From: Actinoplanes aureus
GTDB taxonomy: Bacteria; Actinomycetota; Actinomycetes; Mycobacteriales; Micromonosporaceae
Assembly: GCF_015704865.1 (NCBI RefSeq)
Contig: NZ_JADQTO010000007.1
Span: 1-64,000, forward strand
Reading direction: 5' to 3'
DNA length: 64,000 nucleotides
Both the position numbers and the translations under genes were made by a program. The notes beneath the pieces were generated by a model, which had not been told where the DNA came from, searched no databases, and was given only the letters and a program-made list of their open reading frames with translations. Shown in pieces: positions 32,562 through 43,268 of this stretch (the first letter of the stretch is position 1; each line of letters opens with the position of its first letter).

Positions 32562-34082
32562 ATGACCTCTCCCCCTCGCCGCGCCCTCAGTCTCCTTCTC
32601 GCAGTCGTGTCGTTGCTGGCCACAGCTGCGTGCGCACCGCAGAACGGACGCGGCGTCGCCTTCGCGGTGGCCCGTCCCGGCCGCAACGAGTCGACGTCCG
32701 TACGCCCGAACATCGTGTTCGTGCTCACCGACGACCTGTCGCAGAACCTGGTGCCGTACATGCCCAACCTGCTCGCGTTGCAGCGGGAGGGCACCACGTT
32801 CACGAACTACACGGTGACCGACTCGCTCTGCTGCCCGTCCCGGGCGTCCATGCTCAAAGGACAGTTCCCGCACAACACCGGGATCTACAAGAACCACGGG
32901 TCGGACGGCGGCTTCCGGCTCTTCTACAGCCGTGGCGCGGAGAAGTCGACGTTCGCCACCGATCTCCAGCGGGCCGGTTACCGCACCGCCTTCCTCGGCA
33001 AGTACCTCAACGAGTACAACGCGAGGAACCCGCTGGGCACCGGGAAGCCCTACATGCCGCCGGGCTGGGACCAGTGGTTCGCCGGCGGCAACGCGTACCA
33101 CAACTTCAACTACTCGCTGAACGAGAACAACCAGGTCCGCGACTACGGCAACAAGCCGACGGACTACCTCACCGATGTGATCTCGGCCAAGGCGTCCGAC
33201 TTCATCGCCACGTCGGCGGCGGAGGGCAAGCCGTTCATGGTGGAACTGTCGACGTACGCGCCGCACAGCCCGTACACGCCCGCTCCGCAGGACGCCGACT
33301 CGTTCCCGGGGCTGAAGGCGCCGCGTTCCGCCGCCTACGACAAGCCGCCCGCGGACGCGCCGCCGTGGCTGAAGGACGTCAAGCCGCTCACCAAGGCGCA
33401 GAAGACCCGGATGGACACCGAGTTCCGCAAGCGGGTCCAGTCCATCCAGTCGATCGACCGCATGATCGGCTCGCTGCGGGCCACGCTGACCAAGGCCGGT
33501 GTCGCCGACCGGACCGTGCTGGTCTTCGCCTCCGACAACGGCTATCACATGGGCGAGTACCGGCTGCCCTCCGGCAAGCAGACCGCCTTCGACACCGACG
33601 TCAACGTGCCGCTCGTGATGGCCGGCCCGGGCATCGGCGCCGGGCGCGGGATCGACGCCGTGGTGGCGAACATCGACCTGCGCCCCACCTTCGCCGAGCT
33701 GGCCGGTGCACCGCAGCCCGGCGAGACCGACGGGCGCAGCCTGAAGCCGCTGCTCTCCGGGGACACCCCGGCGGACTGGCGTACCGCGGCGCTGATCGAG
33801 CACCGCGATCCCGCCACCGACCCGCTGGATCCGGACTACACCTACGACAGCCCGAACATCCCCCCGGCGTACGACGCGCTGCGGACGGCCCAGTTCACCT
33901 ACGTCAAGTACGTGGACGGCTCCCGGGAGTACTACGACCGCACGGCCGACCCGCTTCAGCTGCGAAACCTGGCCGGCAAGCTCAGCCCGGACCGGATCGC
34001 CGAGCTCGACAAGGCGCTGAAGGGGCTGACCACGTGCGCCGGGCCGGAGGCGTGCTGGACGGCCGGGCGCGCGGTCAGCTGA
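32562..34082 (+). CDS. Lipoprotein sulfatase
   Basis: A 506-residue sulfatase of the alkaline-phosphatase fold. ATG 32562 begins the signal (PRRALSLLLAVVSLLATAAC), where the lipobox cysteine anchors the protein to the outer face of the membrane. The formylglycine motif is TDSLCCPSRASMLKG; the first Cys of CCPSR should be oxidised by a formylglycine-generating enzyme that is not in this window. Metal-binding residues are seen in VFVLTDDLSQ and FASDNGYHMGEYR, with KQTAFDTDVNVPL near the end. The order resembles N-acetylglucosamine-6-sulfatase or arylsulfatase families. It would release sulfate from sulfated polysaccharides. It converges on the FMN reductase gene. Confidence 0.9.
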   Translation: MTSPPRRALSLLLAVVSLLATAACAPQNGRGVAFAVARPGRNESTSVRPNIVFVLTDDLSQNLVPYMPNLLALQREGTTFTNYTVTDSLCCPSRASMLKGQFPHNTGIYKNHGSDGGFRLFYSRGAEKSTFATDLQRAGYRTAFLGKYLNEYNARNPLGTGKPYMPPGWDQWFAGGNAYHNFNYSLNENNQVRDYGNKPTDYLTDVISAKASDFIATSAAEGKPFMVELSTYAPHSPYTPAPQDADSFPGLKAPRSAAYDKPPADAPPWLKDVKPLTKAQKTRMDTEFRKRVQSIQSIDRMIGSLRATLTKAGVADRTVLVFASDNGYHMGEYRLPSGKQTAFDTDVNVPLVMAGPGIGAGRGIDAVVANIDLRPTFAELAGAPQPGETDGRSLKPLLSGDTPADWRTAALIEHRDPATDPLDPDYTYDSPNIPPAYDALRTAQFTYVKYVDGSREYYDRTADPLQLRNLAGKLSPDRIAELDKALKGLTTCAGPEACWTAGRAVS

Positions 34083-34689
34083 GCCGGCCCGGCCAGGACT
34101 GCCGCTGCTGCACCACCGGGTAGACACTCGAGTACGCCTGCCAGGACGGCCGGCGTTGCTCGGGCGTGGCCAGGCCACGCACCAGGGCCTGGAGCATGTC
34201 CTGCAACGCCACGTGCAGGCGGGTGTCCGTGACGATTCCCGCGCCGTCGACCGCGCTCATGTCCAGCGGGATCCGGATGCAGGCGGGCCGCAGCAGGCGG
34301 GCACCGCCGTGGTCCAGCACCGACTCCAGGGCGGCCCGCGCCCCGTCGTCCTGACCCGGTGCCACCACGGAGAGCCAGGCGACCGGCTTGCCACCGAGCT
34401 CGCCGCCGTCCACCAGCCAGTCGAGCAGGTTCTTCAGGCTGCCGGGGAGGGAGCCCGCGTACTCGGGGGTGCTGAAGAGCAGCGCGTCGGCGTCGGTCAC
34501 CCGCCGCCGTAACGCCGTGACGACCAACGCCGGCGCCGGGTCGCCGGGAACGAACGCCGGCAGATCGGACAGGCCGTCGTAAAGAGCGGCGGTGAGCTCC
34601 GGTGGGGCGTACCGGGCCGCTGTGCGCAGGGCGGCGGTGTGCAGGGATCCGTTGCGAGTGCTTCCCGAGATCAACAGGACGCGCGTCAT
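34075..34689 (-). CDS. NADPH-dependent FMN reductase
   Basis: A 204-residue flavodoxin-like reductase. The FMN phosphate loop LLISGSTRNGSLHTAALRTA begins at residue 4, and LLFSTPEYAGSLPGSLKNLLDWL is the flavin and NADPH region; both match the family of FMN reductases and azoreductase-like quinone reductases. It is expected to reduce FMN, quinones or azo compounds with NADPH. It overlaps the sulfatase gene by eight bases at the 3' end. It stands alone, with no partner monooxygenase nearby except the unrelated P450. Confidence 0.9.
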   Translation of the reverse strand: MTRVLLISGSTRNGSLHTAALRTAARYAPPELTAALYDGLSDLPAFVPGDPAPALVVTALRRRVTDADALLFSTPEYAGSLPGSLKNLLDWLVDGGELGGKPVAWLSVVAPGQDDGARAALESVLDHGGARLLRPACIRIPLDMSAVDGAGIVTDTRLHVALQDMLQALVRGLATPEQRRPSWQAYSSVYPVVQQRQSWPGRLS

Positions 34690-34903
34690 GCCGCCGACGA
34701 TACGGCCCCGTGTGCGGCGCTCCAGCCGTCCGCGCGGGGCCCGATCGAGTTACCGCCGACCGGTTGCATCGGTACCGACTTTCGTACCGAAAGCGTCTCG
34801 ACGGGTAGCCAGCTCGATGCCGGTTCGACAGCATGAACGAACGGTCCATACGGGTGGGGACCGGTCCAAGTTCCGCCCTCCCGCTGAAGGAACTCGGAGC
34901 ACG

Positions 34904-35548
34904 ATGTCTCAGCCCAGCCCGCCGCCGTACGATCCGACCCAGCCGTTCGGCCAGCCGGGACACGACCCGTACCAGCAACAGGGCTACGACCCGTACCAGC
35001 AGCAGGGCCACGACCCGTACCAGCAACAGGGCCACGACCCGTACCAGCAGCAGCCTCCGTACCCCGCGCCGGACAGCGCGCCGCCCACCCAGGCGTACCC
35101 GCCGCAGCCGCCGTACCAGGCACCGAACAGCGCGCCGCCGGCGGCACCGTTCCCGCCGCAGCCCTACTCGCCGCCGGTGTCGGGTTTCCCGCAGTCGCCG
35201 GCCGGCTACCCGCACTCCCCCGCCGGCTACCCGCCGCAGGCTGGCTACCCGGCGCCGCCGATGTACCAGCCGGTGATCGTGGGCCGCCTCGGCCCGCCCA
35301 CGTCGGGCTGGGCGGTGGCCTCGATGGTGCTCGGCATCGTCGGCCTGCTGCTCGTCTTCTGCGCCTGGGGCATCCCGTCGCTGCTTGCGGTGATCTTCGG
35401 CCACATCGGACTCGCCGAGACCAAGCGCGGTGAGAAATCGGGTCAGGGCATGGCGGTCGCCGGCCTCGTCCTCGGCTACATCCTCATTGGACCGGCGGTC
35501 GTCGTCGCCGTGCTCGGCGGAATCAGCGGCCTCAGCACCGTCCTTTAA
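34904..35548 (+). CDS. DPYQQQ-repeat membrane protein with DUF4190-like helices
   Basis: A 214-residue protein. ATG 34904 lies at the start of the repeats; CGGAG is upstream. Residues 1-135 are low-complexity, Pro/Gln/Tyr-rich, with at least four copies of DPYQQQ (alternating GHDPYQQQ and GYDPYQQQ) followed by Pro/Tyr-rich PPYQAP-type and SPAGYP segments. The C-terminal 80 residues carry two membrane helices (WAVASMVLGIVGLLLVFCAW and VAGLVLGYILIGPAVVVAVL) with a short linker (FGHIGLAETKRGEKSGQG), a pattern of DUF4190. The disordered N-terminus probably faces the cytoplasm and may scaffold other proteins. Similar architectures are frequent next to actinobacterial division or export genes. Confidence 0.8.
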   Translation: MSQPSPPPYDPTQPFGQPGHDPYQQQGYDPYQQQGHDPYQQQGHDPYQQQPPYPAPDSAPPTQAYPPQPPYQAPNSAPPAAPFPPQPYSPPVSGFPQSPAGYPHSPAGYPPQAGYPAPPMYQPVIVGRLGPPTSGWAVASMVLGIVGLLLVFCAWGIPSLLAVIFGHIGLAETKRGEKSGQGMAVAGLVLGYILIGPAVVVAVLGGISGLSTVL

Positions 35549-35914
35549 CTCCGGGCCGGCTTTTCGCTTCCGCTTCTTCGGGGGTACGCGTTTCCGCCGT
35601 CCCGCCGAATCGACGCCGTTCCCGCTCTCCCGCGCGAGCCGGGTGCCGTGCGCGGCCGCAACGCGGCCGCCGGGAAAAGCGCGACCGGCGCTGCGCGGCC
35701 CGAGGTGCACCCTGGTCGCCGGCGTGCCCATCCGCATGGGCCCGGCGGCCGCGGTGCGGCCCGGCACGGTGACCGGATCGCGGGGAACGGCGAGAGCATC
35801 GCGTGGACGCGTACCTCAAAAATGGCGTGAGTGAAAAGCGGAGCGCGACCCCATGTTTTCCGCACAGGAAAAGCAACAGACCCCGCCCGGAATGGGCGGG
35901 GTCTGCTCGTGTTG
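35549..35914. other. Gene-free interval before tRNA-Lys
   Basis: 366 GC-rich bases. Apart from the tRNA terminator at 35877-35905, I see no gene or repeat. All long frames here are shadows with no codon-position bias. Confidence 0.4.
35877..35905 (-). terminator. Terminator of tRNA-Lys
   Basis: Perfect 12-base arms (CAGACCCCGCCC and complement) around GGAAT. On the minus strand the hairpin is followed by TTGCTTTT, a good intrinsic terminator. Confidence 0.85.
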
Positions 35915-35987
35915 TGCGCCGCGTAGGACTCGAACCTACAACCCGCGGATTAAGAGTCCGCTGCTCTGCCAGTTGAGCTAGCAGCGC
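35915..35987 (-). tRNA. tRNA-Lys (CTT)
   Basis: A 73-base cloverleaf with acceptor stem GCGCTGC/GCGGCGC, D arm GCTC..GAGC, anticodon loop CTCTTAA (anticodon CTT), and T arm GTAGG-TTCGAGT-CCTAC. Discriminator A. No encoded CCA. The 63 bases from 35920 to 35982 are identical to the second copy at 41659-41721. Confidence 0.95.
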
Positions 35988-36046
35988 TTGCAACGAGGCA
36001 GAACGTTAGCACATCGGCCGGCGCCTTCTCAGCGGGACCCGGCCGG

Positions 36047-37033
36047 TCAGGCGCGTGACCGGGGCAGGCAGCACTTCTTGTATTTGCCTCCGGAACCACA
36101 CCAGCACGGTCCGTTACGACCCGGCGGCCAGGCCGCCCAGGCGGACCCGGACAGCTGCTGATCCTCGTAGCCCAGCTGGATCGCCGCCTCGGCCGGATCG
36201 CCGCCCATGCGGGTCGCGAACGCGGCCAGACCGTCGGCCAGCCCGGCGAACAGCACCAGCCCGGTCTCCCCGGACGCGCCCCGGCCGGCCAGCTCCTTCT
36301 CCAGCCGGGCCCGGTGCTCGTCCCAGGTCCGCCCGTACGCGTCGGCCAACGCCGGCCAGCGCAGCAGCACCCGGTCGAACTCCGCCTTCGGCCAGAACAG
36401 CAGGCCCTGCCCGGTCGTCTCGTCCACGTCCGGCTCGACGCCGTACGCCGCCTCCCGCATCCGGTCGGCCATCTCGTCGTGCTCGTCGACGGGCAGTTCC
36501 AGCTCCCGCCGGATCCGGCTGCGGGCTTGGATCAGGTGGTAGAGCAGCTTCAGGTTCAGGTCGTCCGGCCCGTCACCGGGCCGGTCCAGCACCGACTCCA
36601 GCGCGGCGGTCAGCCACTGCTCGGCGATCGGCGCGAAGCCGCACTCCTCCATCGCCTCGGACAGGTACGACGCGGCGTCCGGATCCCGGACCAGACGCGG
36701 CCGCAGCGCGGCGAACTCGGTCATCGCCTCGTCCTCGTGTCCGAGGCGGGCGAGCAGGTCCCCCCGGTAGGCCCGCGCGAACCCGCCCTCGTCGCTCGGG
36801 TACGCCGCGACGGCCCGGCTGACCAGCTCCAGCGCCGCGGCCAGATCACCCTGCCGCTCGATGATCTCGGCAGCCAGCGAGTACGCGTAGCCGGCGTCCG
36901 TCGGGTCCGCGAGGCGCTCGCCCTCCACCGCCTCGACCAACTCCGCCACGCACGCCCGCGGGTCCTCCGCACGGAACGCGTCATGCCCGATTGCGTCCAG
37001 GTCGTCACTGGTGAGCAGTTCGTTCGACGGCAC
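36047..37033 (-). CDS. SEC-C metal-binding protein with helical repeats
   Basis: A 328-residue protein. The final 25 residues form a SEC-C zinc motif (GPCWCGSGGKYKKCC), known from the SecA C-terminus, where it binds zinc and ribosomes or SecB. Residues 30-220 are helical and TPR-like (AELVEAVEGERLADPTDAGYAYSLAAEII, SLAAE and AAYPSDEG repeats). No catalytic motif is seen. It is probably a soluble protein-binding or quality-control factor. It lies next to the tRNA-Lys gene with the same orientation and is not part of an evident operon. Confidence 0.85.
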   Translation of the reverse strand: MPSNELLTSDDLDAIGHDAFRAEDPRACVAELVEAVEGERLADPTDAGYAYSLAAEIIERQGDLAAALELVSRAVAAYPSDEGGFARAYRGDLLARLGHEDEAMTEFAALRPRLVRDPDAASYLSEAMEECGFAPIAEQWLTAALESVLDRPGDGPDDLNLKLLYHLIQARSRIRRELELPVDEHDEMADRMREAAYGVEPDVDETTGQGLLFWPKAEFDRVLLRWPALADAYGRTWDEHRARLEKELAGRGASGETGLVLFAGLADGLAAFATRMGGDPAEAAIQLGYEDQQLSGSAWAAWPPGRNGPCWCGSGGKYKKCCLPRSRA

Positions 37034-37092
37034 GCGTCACCCTACCTCGGGCTGCCGCGACCCCCCGCGGTTCTCACCCGACCAGGGCAGGC

Positions 37093-37128
37093 GGCCGCGG
37101 GCGTGGGGAGGGGCCCACGCCCGCGGCC
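37093..37128. terminator. Terminator hairpin after the xylanase gene
   Basis: Perfect 15-base arms beginning GGCCGCGGGCGTGGG around a GAGGGG loop, 15 bases downstream of the stop of the minus-strand gene ending at 37144. Confidence 0.85.
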
Positions 37129-37143
37129 TATCGGGGAACGGGG

Positions 37144-39078
<1,935 letters not shown>

Positions 39079-39242
39079 TCAACGAGGGAGCGGCGAATCG
39101 ACGACCGTCGCTGCCCATTGTTGAGAGATGACCGGCTGACGTCAATGGCAATCTACCGGTAATGTTCCGAAACTTTCGGATCCCTCGCTAGCGGCTTCTT
39201 GTCCGGGTGTGATGTATCGATTCAACCTTCCTGGTACGCCTA

Positions 39243-39692
39243 ATGCGAGCGAAACTATCGGAGCTCTCATCGGCCGAGGTGAACTTGGATCTCGTCCCCG
39301 GCGTATCCCCATGCATGCCGCCCGACGACCTCCTCGGCGACTGGGAACACCGCGCCCGGCAGCAGGCCGAACTGAGCGCGGAGCTGAGCCGGCGCATCCG
39401 GGACACCGTGGCCACCGCCGAAGCACCCGGCGGCGAGGTCCGGGTGACCGTCGACCACTCGGGCGGCCTGGCCGCGCTGCGGCTCGACGACCGGGCCATG
39501 GTGCTGCGAGCGGACGAACTCGCCGATCTCGTCATGGAAACGGTCCGGCGTGCGCAGTCGCGGCTGGCCGAGCAGGTGGCGGAGGTGGTGCGGGGGATGT
39601 ACGGCTCGGACTCGCCGACCACGGCGTTCATCGCCGACGCCTATGCGACCCAGTTCCCGCGATCGTCCGATGAGGAGAGTGAGGCGGGATGA
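39243..39692 (+). CDS. YbaB/EbfC-like DNA-binding family protein
   Basis: Up to 149 residues; the true start could be later (ATG 39315), since no site has a good ribosome-binding sequence. From about residue 33 the pattern is that of the YbaB/EbfC fold: a long N-terminal helix (WEHRARQQAELSAELSRRIRDTVATAEAPGGEVRVTVDHSGGLAALRLD), a strand pair, and a C-terminal helix (VMETVRRAQSRLAEQVAEVV). Such small proteins are found at the head of type VII-like gene sets in actinobacteria. The stop overlaps the next start by four bases (ATGA), showing an operon. Confidence 0.8.
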   Translation: MRAKLSELSSAEVNLDLVPGVSPCMPPDDLLGDWEHRARQQAELSAELSRRIRDTVATAEAPGGEVRVTVDHSGGLAALRLDDRAMVLRADELADLVMETVRRAQSRLAEQVAEVVRGMYGSDSPTTAFIADAYATQFPRSSDEESEAG

Positions 39693-39994
39693 CCCAGCCC
39701 CTGCACCTGGATCCGGATGGGCTGCGTGAGCACGCCCGGATGGTCGACGACGCGGCCGCGATGTGCGACGAGGCGGCGGCCGGGGCACGTTACATAGCCG
39801 ACAACGGGCAGGTATACGGCGAGTTCTGCAGTGATCTGCTGTTCGGCTTCATGACGCTGATCGAGGACCACGCCTTCCGCGAGATCCGCGGCGGAAGAGA
39901 CGCGCTGCTGAACCTCGCCGACCTGGTGCGAACGCTCGCCGACAACGTCAGCCTCACCGATGACCTCGCTGCCCGGCAGATCCGAGAGGGCTGA
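39689..39994 (+). CDS. EspC-family type VII secretion-associated protein
   Basis: A 101-residue helical-hairpin protein. MTQPLHLDPDGLREHARMVDDAAA at the start matches the EspC-like family (DUF2580), whose members are associated with ESX secretion. Two long helices are expected, with a turn near GQVYGEFCSDLLFGFM. Two cysteines are present. It is coupled to the upstream gene by a 4-base overlap and followed two bases later by the larger helical protein. No WxG motif is present here, so it is probably the partner of the larger protein rather than a WXG100 protein by itself. Confidence 0.75.
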   Translation: MTQPLHLDPDGLREHARMVDDAAAMCDEAAAGARYIADNGQVYGEFCSDLLFGFMTLIEDHAFREIRGGRDALLNLADLVRTLADNVSLTDDLAARQIREG

Positions 39995-39996
39995 TC

Positions 39997-41007
39997 ATGA
40001 CTGCTGAGGCGTACCTCGCGCGCTCCAGCGTGATCGCCCCGGAGAGTGTGACCAAGACATACGAGGGCGCCGCCATCTTCGAGTCCGCCGGCGGCATAGT
40101 CGACGGCTTCCGAAACGGCGAACCGCTGGCGATCGGCGGAAACGTCGCAGCCACCGGGCTGTCGCTTCTCGGCGCGGTGATGGACCCGGTGCAAGAGGTG
40201 TTCGCTGCCGGAGTCGGCTGGCTGATGGAACATGTCAGTCTGCTCCGCGAACCGCTGGACCGGCTCGCCGGCGACCCGAAAGCCATCGAGGGCCACGCCA
40301 AGAGCTGGCGCCAGATCGAGAGCCGGATCTATCAAGCCACTGACGCATTCGCTTCCGAGGTACGGCGCAGCACCGACGCCTGGGCTGCCGAATCGCTGGC
40401 CGCCTACCGCCGGCGCGCCCTTGACCACGCCGAGTCGGTGCAGGCCCTGGGGAAGATCGCTGAGCTGATGAGCCAGCTCACCACGGTCGCCGGTGCCGTG
40501 GTCGGCGTGTTCCGGAACACGATCCGCGACATCGTGGCCGAGGTGGTGGGCGCGTGCATCTCCAAGGCGGTCCAAGCCGTGACGGTGGTCCTCATCCCCA
40601 AGGTCGTCGCCGAGGTGGCCATTCTCGTCGCCGCGACGACGACCAGGATCCTCACCGTCTTGAAGGATCTGCTCAAGCGGCTCGACAATCTGCGGCAACT
40701 GGCCGGCCCGTGCGGGTTCCTCCTGGAACAAGTCGGCAAGGCGAGCCGGAACGTCACGCGGCTGCAGGCCTTCCGGGTCGAGGCGGCCGGTACGGCGATC
40801 GTCGATCCGAAGGGGTGGGCCGGCTGGTCGCGGGCCTATCGGACGCTGTCCGACGGCAACATCGCGGCACACGGCAATACCGAACACCTCATCGTCGAGA
40901 CGGCCCGTACCGCCGGTCAGACCAACAGTTCGCAGAACAGCGGGTCGTCAGGCACTACCCTCATCGAGGACGACCCGGAACCCACTCCTATCGATTTCCC
41001 GTCCTGA
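39997..41007 (+). CDS. WXG100-like type VII secretion target, toxin-less
   Basis: A 336-residue protein starting two bases after the EspC-like gene. Residues 60-240 match the N-terminal WXG-like scaffold of actinobacterial type VII secreted polymorphic toxins: PVQEVFAAGVGWLMEHVSLL, EPLDRLAGDPKAI, SWRQIESRIYQAT, and TDAWAAESLAAYRRRAL in the WxG-turn position. A hydrophobic helical stretch follows (VVGVFRNTIRDIVAEVV to AILVAATTT, about 165-215). The C-terminal 80 residues are short and disordered (SSQNSGSSGTTLIEDDPEPT) and hold no recognisable toxin. It is either a toxin-less secreted partner or a degraded toxin. Confidence 0.7.
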   Translation: MTAEAYLARSSVIAPESVTKTYEGAAIFESAGGIVDGFRNGEPLAIGGNVAATGLSLLGAVMDPVQEVFAAGVGWLMEHVSLLREPLDRLAGDPKAIEGHAKSWRQIESRIYQATDAFASEVRRSTDAWAAESLAAYRRRALDHAESVQALGKIAELMSQLTTVAGAVVGVFRNTIRDIVAEVVGACISKAVQAVTVVLIPKVVAEVAILVAATTTRILTVLKDLLKRLDNLRQLAGPCGFLLEQVGKASRNVTRLQAFRVEAAGTAIVDPKGWAGWSRAYRTLSDGNIAAHGNTEHLIVETARTAGQTNSSQNSGSSGTTLIEDDPEPTPIDFPS

Positions 41008-41021
41008 TGGAGGGCACCGGC

Positions 41022-41606
41022 ATGGAGTCCTGGGAAGAGCGCATCGCTCGACGTCGCGCGGAACTCAACGCCCGTGTGGAGGCGGACGAGCGAGAGGAGC
41101 AGGAGCGCCTCGCGGCCAGTGCCGCCAACGACGCGGTGGAACACCGTACGAGCGGCGCGTTGCGCTCGACGGTGTTCATGCTCGGCCTCATCCTGATCAC
41201 CGGCACATTGATCATGCTGGCCATCACTTTCAGCCGCCTGTCCGGCCGGGACTTCTCGGAAGCCGAACGGACGGGCCAGGCCGAGGTGGCCTCCTGCGAG
41301 CAGCGCGGCCCGGTCAGCACCAAGGGTTTCGGCCGATGGCAAAGTTGCACGGCCAGCGTGTTCTGGGACGACGGGGACAATGAGTACGTTTACGGCACTG
41401 AGATGTTCACCTCGGCCGACATCGGCACGCCCGTCCGAGTGGGTGAAGTCGGCAGGCACCGCACCGAACCGGTGCTCGCCAGAGCGGACGCCGGCGAACG
41501 GCCCTGGCTCCGATGGATCGGTTACCTGGTCCTCATCATCGCGATCCCGCCCGGGCTTCTGACGACCCTGCTGCTGAGTGCGATGCTGCGCTCGCGCAAG
41601 AGGTGA
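41022..41606 (+). CDS. Two-helix membrane protein of the type VII-like set
   Basis: A 194-residue protein. ATG 41022 is preferred because GGAGGG lies seven bases upstream; ATG 41007 overlaps the previous stop (TGATG). Residues 1-42 are basic and acidic coiled-coil-like (EERIARRRAELNARVEADERE). Two helices follow (LRSTVFMLGLILITGTLIML and IGYLVLIIAIPPGLLTTLLL), enclosing an external loop of about 100 residues with two Cys (ASCEQRG, QSCTAS) that could form a disulfide. I do not recognise the family. It ends the four-gene operon and may anchor or assist secretion of the helical partners. Confidence 0.7.
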   Translation: MESWEERIARRRAELNARVEADEREEQERLAASAANDAVEHRTSGALRSTVFMLGLILITGTLIMLAITFSRLSGRDFSEAERTGQAEVASCEQRGPVSTKGFGRWQSCTASVFWDDGDNEYVYGTEMFTSADIGTPVRVGEVGRHRTEPVLARADAGERPWLRWIGYLVLIIAIPPGLLTTLLLSAMLRSRKR

Positions 41607-41616
41607 CCACAGCAAA

Positions 41617-41644
41617 AAGGCCCAGACCGAATGGCCGGGCCTGT
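41617..41644 (-). terminator. Terminator of second tRNA-Lys
   Basis: On the minus strand GGCCCGGCC, ATTC and GGTCTGGGCC pair with one bulge, followed by TTTTT. It terminates the tRNA and also lies near the end of the convergent membrane-protein gene. Confidence 0.75.
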
Positions 41645-41653
41645 GCTGGAGAG

Positions 41654-41726
41654 TGCGTCGCGTAGGACTCGAACCTACAACCCGCGGATTAAGAGTCCGC
41701 TGCTCTGCCAGTTGAGCTAGCGACGC
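41654..41726 (-). tRNA. tRNA-Lys (CTT), second copy
   Basis: A 73-base cloverleaf with acceptor GCGTCGC/GCGACGC, anticodon CTT and T loop TTCGAGT. The body is identical to the first copy. The acceptor stem differs by paired changes that keep base pairing, so both are likely functional. Confidence 0.95.
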
Positions 41727-41865
41727 TCGCCGTGCAACGACAAGAACGTTAGCACGGCCTGCGGAGATCCTTGAAATCGACCACTTCCCACCTCAAGGGG
41801 GACCCACAATTTGCGTCCATGAGTCAGTATGTCTGCGCTGAGAAACTGCAGAACGGGGCCCGACG

Positions 41866-43122
41866 ATGGTTGACCTCCGCCGCTCCCTGGTGGCGATCTT
41901 GGCAGTTGCCATGATCGCCCCCTTGACCGCGTGTGGCGACGACGCGAAGCCGACCTTCGCCGATCCGGCGGCCGCCGAGCCGGCCGCCTCGGCCGGCGCA
42001 TCGAGTGGCGCATCGAGCGCGCCGGTGACGGAGAGCACGACGGGGGCCGGGTCGGTGGCGCTGACGATCACGCCGGCCAAGGACAAGAAGAACGTGCCGG
42101 TCAGTTCGGAGATCGGGCTGAAGGTGAGCGGCGGCGATGTCACCTCGGTCACACTGAAGGACGCCAAGGGCGCGACGGTCGCGGGCGAGATGCGCGAGGA
42201 CGGCTCGGCCTGGGTGCCGAGCAAGCCTTTGAAGACCAAGCAGACGTACGCGGCCACGGTCGTCGCCACCGGCAAGGACGGTGCCACGACCACCGCGACC
42301 ACGTCGTTCACCACGATGGGCGAGCCGGGACGGCGGACCGGGACCGGCCTCTACCTGTTCGACGACCACACGTACGGCGTGGCGATGCCGGTGGTGGTCG
42401 AGTTCAACCCCGGCATCAAGAAGGCGGACCGCGCCGCGGTGCAGAACCGGATGTTCGTGCAGAGCACCCCGTCGCAGCCGGGCACCTGGTCGTGGACGGC
42501 GAGCGGCACGCAGGCCTTCTACCGGGCGCCGGAATTCTGGCAGCCGGGCACGACGCTGAAGGTGCGCATCGCGGTCGGCGGGCTGCCCACCGGCAACAAC
42601 ATCTACGGCGACCGGGACCGCTCAGCGACCGCCAAGATCGGTCGTAGCTTCGAGATGCAGGTCGACAACGCCGGCAAAAAGATGACCGTGCTCAAGGACG
42701 GCAAGACGGTCAAGACCATGCCGGTGAGCCTCGGCAAGAAGAGCACCCCGTCGTCGAGCGGCCGGATGGTGATCATGGAGAAGAAGGCGGACACCGTCTT
42801 CGACACCACCGACACCGACGGCGCCGAGGGTTATCGCACCCGCATCCAGTACGCACAGCGACTGACGTGGAGCGGACAGTACATTCACTCGGCCCCGTGG
42901 TCGACGGGTGATCAAGGTCGCCGCAACGTCTCGCATGGATGTGTCAATGTCTCGCCGTCCAACGCGCGATGGCTGTTCGACAACACCCTGATCGGTGACC
43001 CGGTCACCGTGAAGGGGACGGAGGACAAGCTCGACTACGGCAACGGGTGGACGCCATGGGACGTGAGCTGGGAAAAGTTCGCCGAGGGCAGCGCTCTGAA
43101 GGTTCCTGACGGCCTGGGCTGA
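41866..43122 (+). CDS. L,D-transpeptidase lipoprotein (first of tandem pair)
   Basis: A 418-residue lipoprotein. Signal and lipobox LTAC (MIAPLTACG) anchor it outside the membrane. Two immunoglobulin-like domains (about 65-150 and 160-255) precede a YkuD catalytic domain (about 265-385) with the signature IHSAPWSTGD...SHGCVNVS; the SHGC cysteine is the nucleophile. The architecture is that of mycobacterial LdtMt2-type enzymes that make 3-3 peptidoglycan crosslinks and tolerate many beta-lactams. A C-terminal subdomain (NGWTPWDVSWEKFAEGSAL) is also typical. It is followed by a paralogue. Confidence 0.95.
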   Translation: MVDLRRSLVAILAVAMIAPLTACGDDAKPTFADPAAAEPAASAGASSGASSAPVTESTTGAGSVALTITPAKDKKNVPVSSEIGLKVSGGDVTSVTLKDAKGATVAGEMREDGSAWVPSKPLKTKQTYAATVVATGKDGATTTATTSFTTMGEPGRRTGTGLYLFDDHTYGVAMPVVVEFNPGIKKADRAAVQNRMFVQSTPSQPGTWSWTASGTQAFYRAPEFWQPGTTLKVRIAVGGLPTGNNIYGDRDRSATAKIGRSFEMQVDNAGKKMTVLKDGKTVKTMPVSLGKKSTPSSSGRMVIMEKKADTVFDTTDTDGAEGYRTRIQYAQRLTWSGQYIHSAPWSTGDQGRRNVSHGCVNVSPSNARWLFDNTLIGDPVTVKGTEDKLDYGNGWTPWDVSWEKFAEGSALKVPDGLG

Positions 43123-43268
43123 GGACGGACGTCACCTCCGGGTGGTTCGATGACCCTCCCGGGGTACATCGATGGCACGAGATTCGGTACGGCACAAATC
43201 CGGGATTGGTCAACACGCGTTTTTGGAGCACTATTGGGCGCCGGGTAGTACGAAGCCGTGAGGAGACC

